Shown piece after piece: positions 40,229 to 51,737 of a DNA stretch of 64,000 bases. Positions within the stretch are counted from its first letter, which is position 1, and each line of letters starts with the position of its first letter. Origin of the DNA: Linanthus parryae. Taxonomy: Eukaryota > Streptophyta > Magnoliopsida > Ericales > Polemoniaceae. The notes below the pieces were generated by a model. It saw only the letters and a program-made list of their open reading frames with translations. It ran no database searches and was not told the origin of the DNA. The DNA lies in the NCBI GenBank assembly GCA_023055425.1, contig JALGPY010000008.1, positions 20,557,359-20,621,358 on the forward strand, read 5' to 3'. Both the position numbers and the translations under genes were made by a program.

Positions 40229-40324
40229 GTACTACTTATTGATAAGGACTGACAATAGTACTTTTCATAGAACAAAGGATTGGTTGAATTCATTGTAACA
40301 TTTCCTTAACCATTCCCATTATAT

Positions 40325-41644
40325 GTAGTCGATAACCCGCACTATGCGCGGACTTTCATGTGCTTACTTTCTCCCACTCATGATGGACGTAATTGTTCAT
40401 TTTTCATTTATCGTTGAGGGGTCTCATCATGATATTCTTTCGGCGCAAAAAATGAAATCAGATAAAAGGTTAACATGTGCATTGAAAAATCAAGTATGCC
40501 AATCAAATGGTACTAACATAATATGTGTCATATGACATTTAAGTTTCTAGTGTAAATCAAATTTTTGAAACCTCTAAAAGAAGTTTAAAATATAAGAACT
40601 ATATATTCTAAGTCAAACTCGGTGAAACAAAAAGCAATGTGCTAACAATTCAGGACACTTATATTCAAGCAATTGGCTAATCATCTCCTCGGAAACAAAG
40701 CATTTGTTTGTCCGCCAACAAAAGTTTTGAACATATATTAACTTTAAGATGATATTGAAGTCATGATGTTTTAGATTTTGATCAAATTTATATACCTTTT
40801 TATTTAAAATGAAGTGTCAATGTGCTAACAATAAGGACTTAGACAGATTCATATAAGTAATTTCGTTGCAGCGCTCTCCTCTTTGTTTCACAATTTTAGA
40901 TTTGCTAGATGTAAGACATCCATACTAAAGCATTTGAGTAAACCTAAATAGGAAATAATATAAATTTTTGAGAGCAGGAATAATGTTTATTGCTTACCAC
41001 TTCAAATGGATTGAAGCAATTTATCAATAAAAAAATATTTGTATATTGATTGAACTTTTTTTTGAGGAGATACTATTGAACCTTTGAAATTGCATTAGGT
41101 ACAGAAAATTGGAACTTTTGAATTAGTCATCCATCATTTTCTTGTGTGAAAATATTTAAATAATTTTCTGTACCTTTAAAAACATGCATCTGGTGAAATT
41201 CTTGGTGCTACAACTGGTTATCTCATAAGTGCCTCTTGGTATCTCATTATTATTCATTGTATCCAACACTTTTGGTACATGAAGTTCAAGTAATTTGGTC
41301 CAAAAAATTAATCTTTATATATAGGAAAACCAAAAGTTATAAGTCAAAATTTCATTCATCAATGTTGTAAGCAAATTGAAAATACATTGGACATTCATCT
41401 TGGTGAAATCAACATATTAATTTTGGAGCTGGAGAAGTGTTTTTATCAAGACAGAGTTAATGTCTTGAATTAAGGAACCAACCTATTAAGATTACACGGC
41501 ATAAAAAGTTGACATGGCAAAAAATTGTTGGTCACACATGTATGCCACATGGAGAAAGATGCTAACAAATGACAATCAATTAGTGTTTTTTCAATCACAC
41601 GTGGCACAATGAGAATGACATTCTTTTGCTTTTATATATAAAGA
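40325..41644 (-). mobile_element. Helitron-like non-autonomous element
   Basis: On the minus strand it starts A^TCTTTATATATAAAAGC, typical of plant Helitron 5' ends, and near the other end carries the hairpin CCGCGCATAGTGCGG (40337-40351) 8 nt before GACTAC, a weak match to the CTRR terminus. There is no Rep/helicase. The 1.3 kb interior is AT-rich with no gene. The 3' end is degenerate, so the call is tentative. Confidence 0.5.
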
Positions 41645-42019
41645 TGTTTGTCGAAAAGAGTCTTGTTATGTTGATGTGGAAAGATGCGCTACGAAGAAGG
41701 GAGAACGGTAGATAGCTAAATTGCAGCAAGGTGTGGAAGTGAACCTCATTGGCTTATAGGTTAAAGAGGCACAGTTGAACTTTAGTTGGGCGAGCACTTA
41801 ATAATAAGTGTTACGATGTTTATGGCCAATCGGCAAGGCCTATATCACCAGATGTAGGTGGGAAGATATGATTTTATATTTTATATGTTCTCTGTAAGAA
41901 ATGGTATGCGCAATCTTTATATATTTACATGGACTCGTGCTAGGAGTTAGTTACGTCAGGAAAAGAAGAAAAGTGTTAAGTTGGAATATTAAGAGGTTTA
42001 GTTGAGTGTATACTCTCCA
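41645..42019. other. Gene-free DNA
   Basis: Nothing recognised; no ORF of note. Confidence 0.4.
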
Positions 42020-42314
42020 CACTTGTTTAGCTAAGAGAGAGGTTTAAAGTTTCTAACTCTTTTAAATCAATACATCCTTCTAACTTGGGATTGCATAAGT
42101 AATCCCAAGATGTCCAGTGTAGACATCGTTTTTCTATATCCTTACCTTCACCAAACCTAGACATTAGGCTTTCAATATCTCCAGTAATGTTGGATGGGAG
42201 TTTGAAGCAGAACATATAATATGTGGGAAAAGCCTGCACAACTGCTTTCACAAGCTCGTCTTTCCCACCTGGGGACATAAACTTCTCCTTTCAAGGGGAC
42301 ATTTTCTTCCACAC

Positions 42315-42646
42315 TGATACGATCAACCCTATGACCCGGGTCAACCGTATATTATAATTACCGTTAAATTAGATTACTTAGTATTATTTATATTTACTTA
42401 ATTAATTGTGAGTCAATTTATTTCATTAGTTTAATTATATGTTTATTTAATTAGTAGTAGACTGGGCCGAGCCCATTAGGTCAAGTTGTCTAGTTAGGGT
42501 TGGTATTTTTCTATTTAAACACTGTAATAGTTCGTCTTAATCATATGGAATAAGAAGTTATTTTATTTGAGTTATTTCAGTTTCTTTGTCATTTTTTAGT
42601 TTAGTTTATCCGTAACAATACGTGGAAACGATACTAGTTTGTATCA
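42315..42646. repeat. Solo LTR, 332 bp
   Basis: TGATACGATC..TTTGTATCA, flanked on both sides by CACAC (42310-42314 and 42647-42651), a perfect 5-bp duplication. Same length and family as the LTR at 62297-62628. No internal region is present, so it arose by recombination between the two LTRs of one element. Confidence 0.92.
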
Positions 42647-42798
42647 CACACTCTGTCCTTTAAGACATTGTAAACCCTTTTCTTCTCCCTACCAATAGAA
42701 GTTGAAAGGCCCAAATATCTCTCATGAAAATTACAAGAAGGAACTTGAAGAATGCACTGAATATAATCTATGGCTATATCAAACACATTAGGTGAGAA

Positions 42799-43563
42799 CA
42801 AGGTTGTCAAACCCGCGGGTTGACCCGCGGGTTTAACGAGTTTACGAGTCTACATGGGCAATCGGGTTGACCCGCTCAAAAACCCGGCGGCTGACAAACC
42901 CGCAACAAACCCGTGCAAACCCGTAGACTCACGAGTTGACCCGCGGGTTTACCGAGTCAACTTATTGTGAAAATCTTGTAGCTTTATTATGTTTTTGGTC
43001 TTTTAGTGCACGAAAAAATGGGGTATATAGTCACCCACCTTCAAATACTGGTGAACCATTGGAATTATCACAAAACTATGAGATAAATATAACGAATGAT
43101 ATCCAATCAATCACACCGATGATTGTGCAAATATCAAAACGGACCACACATAATAAGATTATATGTGAGTTTCTTTTTCATATTCTGAGAGACTTATTTA
43201 AGAGATTGTACATAGAATTTCGCTTAGTAAAATTTAGTTACGCCCTTCAAATATTCGGCTTGATGCAAAGTAGAAATATCAATGAATAAATAAATAAACA
43301 AGTAACTAATTTGGGCTTAATTCTAGAACTTTTGAATTTTAAGCCTGTAGATTGAAATAATCTTACATGCATAAAGACAAATCTAGCATTTAATCATCAA
43401 AGATTCATAAAATTCAACTTTTCATTGGTGAAAAATCATGTGTACGTAAAAAATTGAAGTTTTGAAGTAAAACGTGACCCGAGCGAGTCTCGGGTCACGG
43501 GTCACGAGTCGAGTCTACCCACCCTCTACGGGTTTATGCTGACCCACGGGTTTGAAAACCTTG
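42799..43563. mobile_element. Non-autonomous hAT-like element, 765 bp
   Basis: Inverted termini CAAGGTTGTCAAACCCG and CGGGTTTGAAAACCTTG. Perfect 8-bp duplication GGTGAGAA (42791-42798, 43564-43571). The related locus at 62765-62785 reads ACATTAGGTGAGAACACTAA with no insert, confirming both ends. Terminal 150 bp are full of CCCGCGGGT/ACCCGTG words. The 117-residue ORF inside (42936-43289) is not recognised. Confidence 0.93.
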
Positions 43564-43900
43564 GGTGAGAACACTAAATTATATTTCTCAAAATTAACCT
43601 TTTGTCCAGTTTTCAAAAAAAAAACATTTATAATGATTTTAAAGGTAGTGGCCTCTTCAGTAGTGGCCTTCCCAAACAGTAAAGAATCATCAAAAATAAA
43701 AGTTTAGTAATAATAGGGTCATTACCCACTGATCTGAAACCCTGAATTCTTCCCTGACCCGCAACTTGATTAATGAAAATGGTAAAGCAGATAAGGTAAT
43801 AAACATATAGGGTGACAAGGGATCACCCTATCTCAAACCTCTATTTTATTGAGATTAATTTTCTTAAACCCTATGGTTCATCAAATATTTTTAGAGCTGT

Positions 43901-44432
43901 AACCTTCCTCTCCTACTTCAAATGTTGCAACATTTCCAGTGCCACGTGTGTGATGAATTTTCTAGCTATATGAGAATAGCCAATAGCTTAACAATATTGC
44001 TTCTTGTTTCATAACTAGTGACTCCAATCAAAGTGTACAATCACATGTTTGGTTGTATCTCATTGCTCGTGGACCATTATATAATTGAAATATTTAGTGA
44101 TTTGATAATTTGGGTATCAACTTTATTGTTTAACAGATAAGTTTGGAAGAATTAAAGAAATTTTCAAGAGAATTGATTCATGAATTAGAAAATATAGTGT
44201 TGTGATACTGCTTTCGTGTGCCTACACTTGAACTGGAGATGAGGACACGGTCTTTTCTCTAAATCCTTAATTCCGATTGCATTGTTGTGTTGTCACTCAG
44301 ACTATAAGATTGTTTCTAAATTTATTTTCTTACATATTAAGTATCTTTTGAGTCGGTGTGATCGAGATATTTTGGGAATAGACGCTTGAGCCGCAGTAAA
44401 TTGGGATAACTTTTGTATCAACGGGGACACGT
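43901..44432. other. Duplicated DNA linking LINE and RPN1 pieces
   Basis: Matches 63090-63480. It may hold intron sequence of the RPN1-like fragment. No ORF. Confidence 0.4.
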
Positions 44433-44560
44433 GTGGGCCGCAAAAAGACTATCAAGTCTTTAGACGATCTTTTCCATCATGGAGCCCATACTATCCACGA
44501 GCAGTGCCCCTTGCACTTGGATTACTTAGTGTGTCGAACCCAAAGACTTTTTTGTGAGAA
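44433..44560 (+). pseudogene. RPN1-like (26S proteasome subunit) exon fragment, frameshifted
   Basis: Counterpart of 63485-63610. KSLDDLFHHGAH is followed by a 2-bp deletion (TATCCACGAGC against TTGTCCGACGAGC), which destroys the RRAVPLALGLL frame. It carries the same downstream GTGAGTTTCTTTCTATAATAA as the other copy. Confidence 0.6.
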
Positions 44561-44839
44561 ACTTTCTGCTTCGCCTACCTTCGAGTTTATCCGAGAGTCT
44601 TTCCATATTCACTGTGAGTTTCTTTCTATAATAAATATCCACTATATTTATGTTCCAAGTTGAAGTTATATTATTTCTAGGTACGTATATCTCAAGGGCT
44701 TTTATATCTGGAGAATGGTTTGGAGCAAATGAGTGTCTCCCTATTTATACAAGCTCTTCCCCAATGGAAGGATTTCGAGATCTCCTAATCCAACGATGGA
44801 GATCTAATGGCCTAGAACCTTCCGGCCCCTAATGTCGGT

Positions 44840-45505
44840 CCCCATGAAGGTTGGTTACTCTCCAAGAGGTGACACCAATACTCCAATTCTTCTCAAATTC
44901 GGTCAAAAAGTCGAATTGGCAAATGAAAGGTGACACTAAAGCTCTCAGCAATTATGTACCGCTAGTACTACTTAAGAGTCCATACATGTAAACATTTTCC
45001 ATTCTCATAATTATTATTGTGCGGGTACATTCCACTTCATCAGTTCTTGAAGATACAATGATAACGAAGGAGAATGCAGATCGGGCAAAAAAATGATTAG
45101 CGAGCTCCCGATAATGTACTTCTACAACTACTGCAGTGAGTGCAATGCATCGATGTAATTGTAAATACACTTGCACATGTTATAATCAATGGTTAGTATA
45201 CAAGGCATCGAAATATTGTGAACTGTAACAATGCATTAGTAGGAATTGAACTGAAAATATTATGTTGTGGGCTTTTGAAATAAAGCATTGACTGTTTCAA
45301 ACCATGCGTTACAGTTACTACTTTTGAAGCCTGAAGCTTACTTATTTTTACATATAGTCATGTTTGAAAAGGTGGTATGTACTGTAAATTGGTTGGTATT
45401 CACTTGAGATCGGTCCGATCATCCTTAGCAGTGAGAAATGGCTGACAAACTCTCCAGCATTGGTAATTTGTATGAAGCATTTCAATACTACCATATGGGA
45501 ATCTT
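44840..45505 (+). repeat. Dispersed repeat, arm 1 of an inverted pair
   Basis: The reverse complement of this segment recurs at 55965-56545 (shared words: GATCGGTCCGATCATC, CATTCTCATAATTATTATTGTGC/complement, GCACATGTTAT). Similarity continues weakly to 44695 / 57050, including a TATTTATACAAG-like element. Possibly LTR-type DNA of an unknown element. No coding sequence. Confidence 0.75.
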
Positions 45506-45884
45506 GACCCATTGAATTTCATCAGTTTTTCTTATTATGTTCTCACTCCCCGATTTTCTTATAACTATAAAGTCGCATGATTGTACTTTAACACAAAATT
45601 TTTTTCACATGACAATAGGAACCACTGATTGTACTTCACAAATTTTTTTGTTACACAGCAGGATAGGGGAATTAAAATTGAATCCCCCCTCTCCCTCAAC
45701 GCAACAGTTACACGAATAGGAAAATAAAACAATGGACTGAAGCAACACATTAGCTACTTGTTTTCTTACCGTGGGGTTCCAGGGATAGCAACAGTTGTTG
45801 ATGCTATGCCACGAGACTTAAGGTAAAGACTAATCGCCTAAGAGTATCTCTACATAGATGAATTTGTCTAACACATGTTGTGCA

Positions 45885-47040
45885 TGTTGGAATAAATGCC
45901 CTGGAGGCAATCTGTTTTAGTATGAACATTACTTTCGCTACAATATTCATTGTATTATATATGGAGATATTTAATATAATGAAGTCCTTAGATTACAAAC
46001 GTGTTGTTTATCTCAAATATCCATAGTTGATTATATTAATTAACGGGACGATCAACTATAGGTTAGTATGGGTTGGATTGATATGGAGATATCACGATCC
46101 AACACATGGGTATGCATTAGGGATAATGGCATACTGGATTGACCAATTTATGAGAAGGCTACGTACAAGTTATGTAAAGTCACAAGCGCTTCTCATAGCG
46201 ACAACGGTATTGTCATCCTTAGACTTGAAGTCACTAGATCCGCTAGTTATGGAGTATTTTGTTTTGATAGCGTCAAACGCTACACCGTAATTGGGTAGAA
46301 ATAAAGGCGCATATCAAACACAATAGGAAGCAAGCTTAGAGATGGTAGTGATGTAGACAGAATTTGTCCGTCCCACATAACGGGAGCAAATATCCGCGGC
46401 CACTCAAAGGATGGTGCTTATAGAATGTCTGACCAGACTCAGATAAATCAATATGGTGTATTGGTGGTATTTGCATGGATAAGACTATTCCCAGGATCGA
46501 GAAACTATGGATTGGATATACGAGTGTGAATTGTATGTCTCGTGTCCAATCCGGATATAAAGACAAAGGGATGAGACAATACTTGCACAAGGTTTGTTGG
46601 ATGATTATTTCTTTTAGTTGGGTGGCATGGATGTCTTGCTAGAGGCCGCTCCATGCCTGTAAATTGTTACTACCAACTAAGTAGAAACCTGTGGGGTCAC
46701 ACTTTATATGGATTAACCGACAAGGGAAGTAATTAATATGATTAATAAATTATAATGATCAATACGTAACTACTTGCAAACTTAGTAGGACTAATTTTCA
46801 AGAGGGACTAATCCGTGTATGGACATGATTAGTAGAGGGAATAATATGTAGTTAACAAGGAGATGTTGGACTATATATTGGACACTCCTAGCTTCCTTCT
46901 TACAACTAATGCTCATAACATATTGAGTAGGAGGACCGCCCCTCCTTGCTCCGTTTTGCGTGATTGTGATCTTCTTCATCTTCTTCCTTCAATCCTAGCT
47001 AGCACAAAGGCTTGAAGGATCTGAATTCTAACCTAGGAGT
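45885..47040 (+). mobile_element. LTR-like repeat beginning TGTTGGAATAAATGCC
   Basis: The opening TGTTGGAATAAATGCCCTGGAGGCAA resembles LTR starts of plant LARD-like elements (abbreviated TGTTGGAATAAATGCC). No end, primer site or duplication could be fixed, and no ORF is credible. 45505-45884 before it holds nothing recognised. Confidence 0.35.
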
Positions 47041-47204
47041 GGAAAAAATGATTTCACTGCGTTTCTCATCTTCGCTTTCTCTCGCTACTTTCTCCTCGCT
47101 TTTCTTCTGTGTAAAACCTAACTGAAATATGAACAAGAAAACAAAACTCCTCTCGGAGTATTGATGACACAGTATGGTGACTCGCTGCTACCACTCCGTC
47201 CCAG

Positions 47205-47430
47205 CTCTTTCTCCCCATGATGACTTTTAACTCGTAACTTGGTCACTTTGACTGCGTGACTTAGATAGCAAAACAATGCGATTTTTTATTAAATTTTTTT
47301 ACCGTATTGTGGAGGAACTTTTACTTTACAACACTATGATAAGATTATCCAGAAATTGCATCATTTTGCTGTCTAAATCACTGGGTCAAAGTGACCCGCT
47401 GAATAGTAGTAAGAGTCAAATTGGAGAGAA
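47205..47430. mobile_element. Stowaway-like MITE
   Basis: Starts CTCCGTCCC and has arms GACTTAGATAGCAAAACAATGC and GCATCATTTTGCTGTCTAAATC around a central fold. It sits in the duplicate (47045-47547) of 39085-40325, at the same position as 39247. Confidence 0.75.
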
Positions 47431-47547
47431 AGAGCTGAGAAAGAGTGGTACTACCTATTCACAAGGGCTTGCAGTAGTACTTTTCATGGAAAAAATGATT
47501 AATTGAATTCATTATAACATGTTCTTAACCTTTCCCATTATACCACT

Positions 47548-47617
47548 CAGTCCCACCTCTTTTGCACTATTTGATTTTTTTCACCCGTAACTCGGTCACT
47601 TTGACCCGGTGATTTTT
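47548..47617. mobile_element. Partial Stowaway MITE, cut by LINE
   Basis: The first 70 bp of the same MITE family (CAGTCCCACCTCTTTTGCAC ... CTTTGACCCGGTGATTT) run straight into the poly(T) that is the LINE poly(A) tail. The LINE jumped into this MITE; the other half was not found at the LINE's far end. Confidence 0.75.
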
Positions 47618-47632
47618 TTTTTTTTTTGAGAA

Positions 47633-50600
47633 AAAATCTTTATATTGAAGGGCAAAAATGCCAAACCTATCTTTTTCTAATACAGCTGCAGCCCAAGTTG
47701 GGACTCGGGTATATAAGCTGTATTGATGAAAAGATAGGGACCGGTGGGTAAATACATCTGCCACCTCATTAAGTGCTCTGGGTACGTGTGTCAACTGGGA
47801 AGCTGTGAAGTAGTTGGACAGCTGCAAGCAATTAATGCCTTCTCTTCTTATCTCTTCATCCATATCTTCCAAACCTTCTTCTCTTCTTAGCTTCTTTATA
47901 AAATCGATACAGAGCAAGGAATCCGACTCCAAAATTAGGTGAGTGCATAGAGCGTCGTCTGCCATTTCCAGTCCTTTTCGGATGCCTCTTAGCTCCATTA
48001 GCATCACTGATCTGTCGTAGGCCACTCTTTCATGTCTTCCGGCAACGAACATCCCCTCCGAGTCTCGCAAAACGCAACCGGAGCCTGCAATTTTCCGATC
48101 TGTGTTGCAAGCTATGTCTGTGTTAACTTTCATCCATCCTGGTGGTGGTGGCTTCTAGCTTCTTTGGTTGATTTCTGCTATTAGGCTCTTCAGTGCTGAG
48201 TTCCAATTTGAGTTCCTTGAGGTGGAAATTGATCGCTCTGGAGATCTCTTGTAAGTCAAAGTCTTTGCTGTTGAATCTGCACTGATTTCTGTGTTTCCAT
48301 ATTCTCCAAATAGTAACTGCAAATCGTTCTTGAATATCCTTTGTTTCTTCAGTGAGAATTTTTTCGATCCAATTTCTAGTGTTTGCTTGACTGGTTTTGA
48401 TAAACTGAGATCCCAAAATGGTTTCCCAGATTTTGCAGGTCTTCCGACATGTCATAAGTAGATGATTGATGGTCTCTGGTTTGGAGTTACAGTTGGTACA
48501 TATGGGGGACACCTTGATTCCTCGATTGAATATCTTCGTGGCAACTGGTAAGGAATCACTAATTATTCTCCATAGTGGGTAAATCATTATCTTAGGTATT
48601 TTAAGTGCCCACATCTTTTTTATCCAGCTTTGGCTTTGGCTACTGGAATTTGTCGTACTCTCTAGACCCGTGAAAGACTTGTACCCAGTTGCCGTAGTAA
48701 AGGCCCCATTTTCTGTTAGTCTCCATCGAAAGGTGTCTTCTTCTTTGGGAGCTTGGATTGGAATCTGTGTGATATCTTGTACATCAATATCCCAAAGGTA
48801 TGTTCTCAGTCTTTCTGTGTGCCAGTTTCCATTATTGATACAGTGTGCCATCTTCATAGATGCATAGTTTGGGCTTCCGGTGTAAACTTTTGAGCAATGT
48901 TCTCGCTGTACCCAACGATCCTTAAACAAATTAATATGGTTGCCTGAATTCACCTTCCACTCAATTCCCTTCTTAAGGACTTCTCTTCCTGCTAGTATAC
49001 TTCTGAAGGCGAAGGACAGTTGCTTTTTTGGTACCACATGTAGAAAATCATCATCTTGAAATATTTTTCTTTTAAGATGCGACTAAGCAGCTTGTTTGGA
49101 TGCTTCATAATTCTCCAACCCTGTTTTGAAAGTAAAGACAAGTTGAATGACTGAAAATATTTGAATCCGAGACCACCTATATCTTTTGCTTGCTTCAATT
49201 TTTCCCACTTGAGCCAGTGAAGAGTTCTTTTTTCCTTTGTGTCTCCCCACCAAAATTGACGAATTAGTTTCTCAATGTCTTGGCATATTCCAATTGGTAG
49301 GAGAAAACAACTCATTGCGTAATTTGGGATTGCTTGTTCCACTGCCTTGATTATAATTTCTTTACCTGCGGTTGATAAAGTCTTCTCCTTCCACACTTTC
49401 AATTTATTGCTGATGCTTTCTATGATTTTCTGAAAAATTGCTTTTTTGTTTCTTCCAAAGGTTGTAGGGAGACCCAATTAGTTCTCATGCTTGTCAGTCG
49501 AGGGGATTCCACTCAAGTTGCTTAGGTGGGCTTTTACTTCTTCCTGCAAATTATCGGAGAAGACAAGGGCTGATTTTTGTAAATTAATACATTGACCCGA
49601 AGCTTTTTCATAGCCCTGTAAAAAATTGTAACAAAAGGTTAGTTCTTCTGTTGTTGCTTTTGTGAATACTAGATTGTCATCCGCAAACAGTACATGGGAG
49701 ACACTTGGTCCTCCGCGAGAAGCTGTTGCTCCCGAGAGGTGTCCTTCTCTAACTGCCGCGGTGAGCCCCCTTGATAAAGCTTCACTGATTAAAAGAAACA
49801 AGTAGGGTGACAAAGGGAAGCCTTGGCGTAAGCCCCTTTCAGGTATAATATTTACTTTTACTTGTCCATTGATTTGAAAGCTATAGGATGCTGTTGAGAT
49901 GCAATTCATAACAATGTTAAATCCAACGATTACCAAAGCCCATACGCTCCCTAACAGCACGTAAGAAATCCCATTCTACACGGTCATAAGCCTTATTCAT
50001 TTCTAGTTTAATAGCCAAATGGCCCTTTTTCCCTTTCTTCGTCTTCATAGAGTGAAGGAGTTCATGGGCTGCTAAAATATTATCAGTAATCAACCGCCCT
50101 GGGATAAAGGCGATTTGATTTGCAGAGATCACTTTTTAAATCACCACTTTCAATCTATTAGCAAGTGTCTCCGTAATAATTTTATAATGGTAAAACATAA
50201 TGAGAGAGGACGAAAATCAACAGCTTTATACACGTGCTTGACTTTAGGGATTAAGGCTAGAATCGTATGATTGAATTCACTAACCTCCCCTCGTTCATTA
50301 AGTACCTTGAGACACTGCTTCGTTACCTCCTCGCCGATTGTTGGCCACATTCTGTGGAAGAATAAGGCTGGAAAAACATCCGGCCCTGGAGACTTCTGAG
50401 CTGGCATTGATTTCAGCGCCTCGTACACTTCTGCCGCTGTGTAAGGTTGATCCAACATTGTTTTGCTGTCCGGTGGCAGTAAGTTTTCGATTGGTTCCAC
50501 TAAGAGTTCCATATCTTCTCGAGAGGGTCGACTTCTTGTAAAATTTTCTGAAAAGTGGTTGCTTAAGATGCTGAGGACCCCTTCAGGTTCTTCAACCCAG

Positions 50601-51737
50601 TTGTCGTTATTGTCTTCTAGTCCATCAATGGTATTTCGGACTCTTATAATAGACAACTTTCTGTGAAAATATCTGGTGTTTTGGTCTCCACTTTTAAGCC
50701 AAACTTCCCTCGATCTTTGCCTCCACATAATTTCTTCTTTGCGTAGGAGATTCGAAATCTTGTCTTTGACAGTAGATATTTCTAACAGGTTCTCTTGAGT
50801 CTGTGGCAGGGAATCCAAGTGTGTTAAATCAGACCGAAGTCGATTAAGTTGTTTGTTTACCTGTCCAAACGTCTCGTTGTCCCACTGCTTTAGACCGCAC
50901 GCTACCGAGTCTAGATTCTCGCTAACCGGGCCAGTGTTGCTTCTCCAGTAGTCTTCTATGACAGTTGCACAGTTAATATGTTCGAGCCACATGGTCTCAA
51001 ACTGAAATCTCCTGCTACTTCTGCTTGTAACTATTCTCTTCCCGATTGTGATCTGAATTGGAACATGGTCTGACGTGTCTGCTACCAGATGATCAACTCT
51101 GGCTCGTCCGTGCCTTTCAACCCAATTGTCGGTCGCAAGGCATCTACCGATCCTCTCACGGATTGCTCGGTCGTCGGTCTGGTTATGAGTCCAGGTAAAT
51201 GAGTTTCTAGTAAACCCCAAATCACGTAATTGCAACCTACAAATAACATTGAAAAAATCTCTTGTCTGATTAAATGTGACTGCTCTTCCACCTTCCTTAT
51301 CGACATTAGATGTGATCGCATTGAAATCGCCAACAACTAACCATGGCTGGTTTTTAGGACTTATCCTGGATACCAGTCTCCAGGAGTGCTTACGTTCCTT
51401 CCTAGCTGGGTCACCATAAAATCCAATAAAAACCCAGCTATCTTGACCATTATCTCGTCAGAAATTGTACCTTTTATGAAGAATTTTGTATAGTGAATCA
51501 AAGTGAAGTCTGTCTCTCTGTCCCACAATAGTGTCAATCCTCCTCCGCGGTCTTCACAATCTGCGTAGACCCCATTTGCATACCCTAACCTGAATTTGAC
51601 TCTTTCCATCTCAGATGAGTTGAGTCGGTTTCCATTAAGAAAACCAAATTGGGCTTCTGCCTCCTCACTAAATCGCGAAGAGAGGAAACGTTACGGGGGT
51701 TCCCAAGCCCCCACACATTCAAACTTAAGATTTTCAT
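47633..51737 (-). pseudogene. LINE ORF2 pseudogene (EN-RT-zf-RVT-RNase H)
   Basis: Starts at ATG 51737 (MKILSLNVWGLGNPR). Endonuclease residues run to about 51080 in two frames. RT follows at 50150-49478 with RPLSLC, AFIPGRLITDN, LEMNKAYDRVEW, QGFPLSPYLF (usual QGCPLSP changed) and FADDN. Then come the thumb-like region (49477-48992), zf-RVT with CTNCNSKPETINHLLMTC (49037-48123), and a C-terminal RNase H (48133 down; D5, E48, D71 type spacing). At least six frameshifts or stops separate the pieces. The last frame has no stop before the poly(A) tract. This element shows the RNase H tail that is out of view in the first LINE. Confidence 0.88.

Larger units (their letters stand above)
42020..43900 (-). 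pseudogene. LINE ORF2 fragment interrupted by a solo LTR and a hAT
   Basis: The minus-strand translation of 42278-42027 matches the part of LINE ORF2 after the RT (KDELVKAVVQAFPTYYM, HWTSWDYLCNPKLEGCIDLKELE). 42650-42790, 43570-43720 and 43790-43860 give further RT pieces, including RQGDPLSP-like and DDSLLF-like residues, all in different frames. It is old and 5'-truncated. The solo LTR (42315-42646) and hAT (42799-43563) were inserted into it. A second copy without the hAT lies at 62629-63110. Confidence 0.75.

Noticed and set aside
42936..43289. 117-residue ORF inside the hAT-like element as a transposase relic
   Set aside because: No hAT dimerisation or zinc-finger residues could be recognised.
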